Origin: DATBLE01 sp963837265
Lineage (GTDB): Bacteria; Actinomycetota; Thermoleophilia; Gaiellales; Gaiellaceae
Assembly: GCA_963837265.1 (NCBI GenBank)
Contig: CAWIMQ010000001.1
Coordinates: 496,001 to 560,000 of the forward strand
Direction: 5' to 3'
DNA: 64,000 nt
In this document: one piece after another, positions 62,620-64,000 of the stretch
Numbering within the stretch: position 1 is the stretch's first letter
Layout of the letters: each line of letters begins with the position of its first letter
Notes under the pieces: generated by a model
The model's input: the letters and a program-made list of their open reading frames with translations, nothing else
What the model was told of the DNA's origin: nothing
The model's database searches: none
Position numbers and translations under genes: made by a program

Positions 62620-63521
62620 CAGAGTCGGTTCTCGCGAGCACGGAGAACGAGTAGCTGGCTGACCGCAACGACCATGACGACAACCGTCAGCATGAGGGCG
62701 AGCGCGGCGCCGTAGCCGAAGCGGCCGAACGCAAACGTCTGCTTGTACACCTGGGTGGCGAGCGTCTCGGAGTCGTAGTACGGCCCCCCGTCCGTAACGG
62801 CCAAGACCTGCGCGAACACCCGCAGACCGAGGGTCATCGTATACGTGAGCGCGATCGTGAAGGCCGGGGCGAGCAGGGGAAATGTCACGCGCCAGAAGCG
62901 ATACACGGGCGACGCTCCGTCGACTACCGCCGCCTCCTCGATCTCCTCGGAAATGTTCTGGAGGCCTGCGAGGTACATCACCATCGTCAGACCGGAGAAC
63001 TGCCAGACAAGAACGACGAAGATCGTCCATAGCGCCCAGTTCGGATCGCCGATCCACGCGTGCTTGAGTGACCCGAGGTGGACGGCGTCGAGCACCGAGT
63101 TCAGCGGACCGTCGTACTGGAAGATGTACTGCCAGATGAACGACACCGCCAGAGGGCTCATTACAACCGGGGCGAAGAAGGCGACGCGGAGAGCATTCCG
63201 TGTTTTGATCGAGCGGTTCAGGGCGAGCGCGAGAAGAAGGCCGAGCACATTCGCGACCACGACGAAGCTGACGCCGAGCTCGAGCGTATGAACCAGCGCG
63301 CCGCGCGCCTTTTCGTCATCGAAGATCTGCCGGAAGTTGCCGAGGCCGATGAATTTCGCGCTGAAAGAGAATCCATTCCAGTTGGTGAACGCGTACCACG
63401 CGCCGGCGGCAACACTGATGTAGTGAAACGCGAACGCGAGGACTGCGGCAGGGATGACCCAGGTCCAGGGAATACGCCGGATCCGGAAGCGTCCGAGTGG
63501 ATTCGGTGTCGGGGCCTTCAC
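62619..63521 (-). CDS. ABC sugar permease, MalF-like
   Basis: 300 residues, six helices. WVIPAAVLAFAFHYISVAAG at the start; EAA motif ISEEIEEAAVVDGASPVYRF then WRVTFPLLAP. Partner of the MalG-like permease. Upstream lies a strong hairpin separating it from the binding-protein gene. Confidence 0.9.
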   Translation of the reverse strand: MKAPTPNPLGRFRIRRIPWTWVIPAAVLAFAFHYISVAAGAWYAFTNWNGFSFSAKFIGLGNFRQIFDDEKARGALVHTLELGVSFVVVANVLGLLLALALNRSIKTRNALRVAFFAPVVMSPLAVSFIWQYIFQYDGPLNSVLDAVHLGSLKHAWIGDPNWALWTIFVVLVWQFSGLTMVMYLAGLQNISEEIEEAAVVDGASPVYRFWRVTFPLLAPAFTIALTYTMTLGLRVFAQVLAVTDGGPYYDSETLATQVYKQTFAFGRFGYGAALALMLTVVVMVVAVSQLLVLRARENRL

Positions 63522-63570
63522 GCTCTTGTTCGCCGCCGCCTATTCTCTCTCTCGGAAGGAATCCAAGAGG

Positions 63571-63615
63571 GTAGAGGAAGCCGGCTTGGCGCTGGGCCAA
63601 GTCGGCTTCCTCTAC
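63571..63615 (-). terminator. 20-bp-stem hairpin between binding protein and permease
   Basis: Arms 63571-63590 and 63596-63615 with one mismatch and loop GCTGG (CCAGC on the mRNA). Placed right after the binding-protein stop, it probably limits read-through so that the binding protein is made in excess. Confidence 0.7.
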
Positions 63616-63630
63616 TGTCGAGTCGCTCGG

Positions 63631-64000
63631 CTACCCGGAGAGGTTCCAGTCGTCGTCCATCCGCTTCAGGACTTGGTCGATCGTCGTCGAGCCTGCGAGC
63701 AGGCCTGCGGCGCCCGACGTGAGATCGGCGTAGACCTGCCCGTTCGGCCACGGGACGAATGGAATCTGCACGGTCTTCCCGCCCTTGATCAGAGCACCCC
63801 AGCCGGTGTAGCGCGTCCAGGGCTTGCCATGCTTGTCCAGGATCTTGCCGGTCTTTGCCGCCTGGGACGCCTGGATGACGGACAGGTTGCCGATGACGTT
63901 CGGATAGATCCGCCCCTGTCCCTCCCGCCCCATGAACTTCACGAAGTCGAGAGCGGTCGCCAGGTTCGACGACTTCTTGTTGACGCCGACTGCGTTGCCA
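63631..64000 (-). CDS. ABC extracellular solute-binding protein (5' part beyond window)
   Basis: Only the last ~122 residues are present: GNAVGVNKKSSNLATALDFV, KFMGREGQGRIYPNVIGNLS, WGALIKGGKTVQIPFVPWPN, SGAAGLLAGSTTIDQVLKRM, a typical family 1 sugar-binding protein C-terminus. Frame open at base 64000. It is the first gene of the ABC operon read on the minus strand. Confidence 0.85.
   Translation of the reverse strand, partial: GNAVGVNKKSSNLATALDFVKFMGREGQGRIYPNVIGNLSVIQASQAAKTGKILDKHGKPWTRYTGWGALIKGGKTVQIPFVPWPNGQVYADLTSGAAGLLAGSTTIDQVLKRMDDDWNLSG

Overview
This is a GC-rich (roughly two-thirds G+C) actinobacterial segment. Gene content suggests a Thermoleophilia/Gaiellales-like soil actinobacterium: a Flp/Tad pilus locus with a von Willebrand A (vWA)-TadB fusion, alpha/beta-hydrolase-adenylate cyclase fusions, SipW-type signal peptides, leaderless genes and many small zinc-ribbon proteins. 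That assignment is inference from content; there is no rRNA, and the only RNA gene is a tRNA-Lys.

Layout. 1-8 kb: a partial response-regulator/flavoprotein reductase, secreted enzymes (CAP/SCP domain, GH26-like glycosidase, beta-propeller), small zinc-ribbon proteins and a MazF/PemK toxin-antitoxin (TA) pair. 8-17 kb: an accessory zone with HipA remnants in opposite orientations, a SipW-type exported protein, a matrixin-like protease, orphan and paired VapC toxins, tyrosine-recombinase scraps, repeated fragments of a small gene family and a gutted DUF4143 ATPase. 17-23 kb: a minus-strand operon of four exported proteins, one carrying seven 77-residue Ig-like repeats, behind a promoter/leader that is duplicated in front of the 8.6 kb exported protein. 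23.7-25 kb: DUF433/DUF5615 TA pair and a PIN protein lacking its first catalytic aspartate. 25.3-38.7 kb: a two-part Tad pilus locus (minus: prepilin peptidase, TadG-like, TadE-like; plus: two Flp pilins, TadE, vWA-TadG, CpaB, CpaE, CpaF, vWA-TadB, TadC) interrupted by a secreted phospholipase A2-like multidomain protein. 38.7-49 kb: PAP2 enzyme, RHH/PIN pair, membrane and secreted proteins, a tandem MazF-MazF toxin with its antitoxin and four 12-bp upstream repeats, a hydrolase-cyclase, tRNA-Lys and a broken HNH nuclease. 49-64 kb: an intact carbohydrate locus with MFS and ABC transporters, a ROK regulator, several Gfo/Idh/MocA dehydrogenases, TIM-barrel isomerases, an aldo/keto reductase and a DUF6379 plus TIM-barrel pair resembling the two subunits of C-glycoside deglycosidase. 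The last locus reads as a pathway that imports a glycoside, oxidises the sugar at C3 and eliminates the aglycone.

Caution: about 25 single-base frameshifts are inferred, almost all between 8 and 38 kb plus two near 42.6 and 48.8 kb, and none in 49-64 kb. Many lie in otherwise well-conserved pilus genes, including one base missing inside the CpaF Walker A motif, so uncorrected sequencing indels are likelier than mass gene decay. Genes whose two frames join smoothly are listed as CDS with the shift noted; true fragments are listed as pseudogenes.
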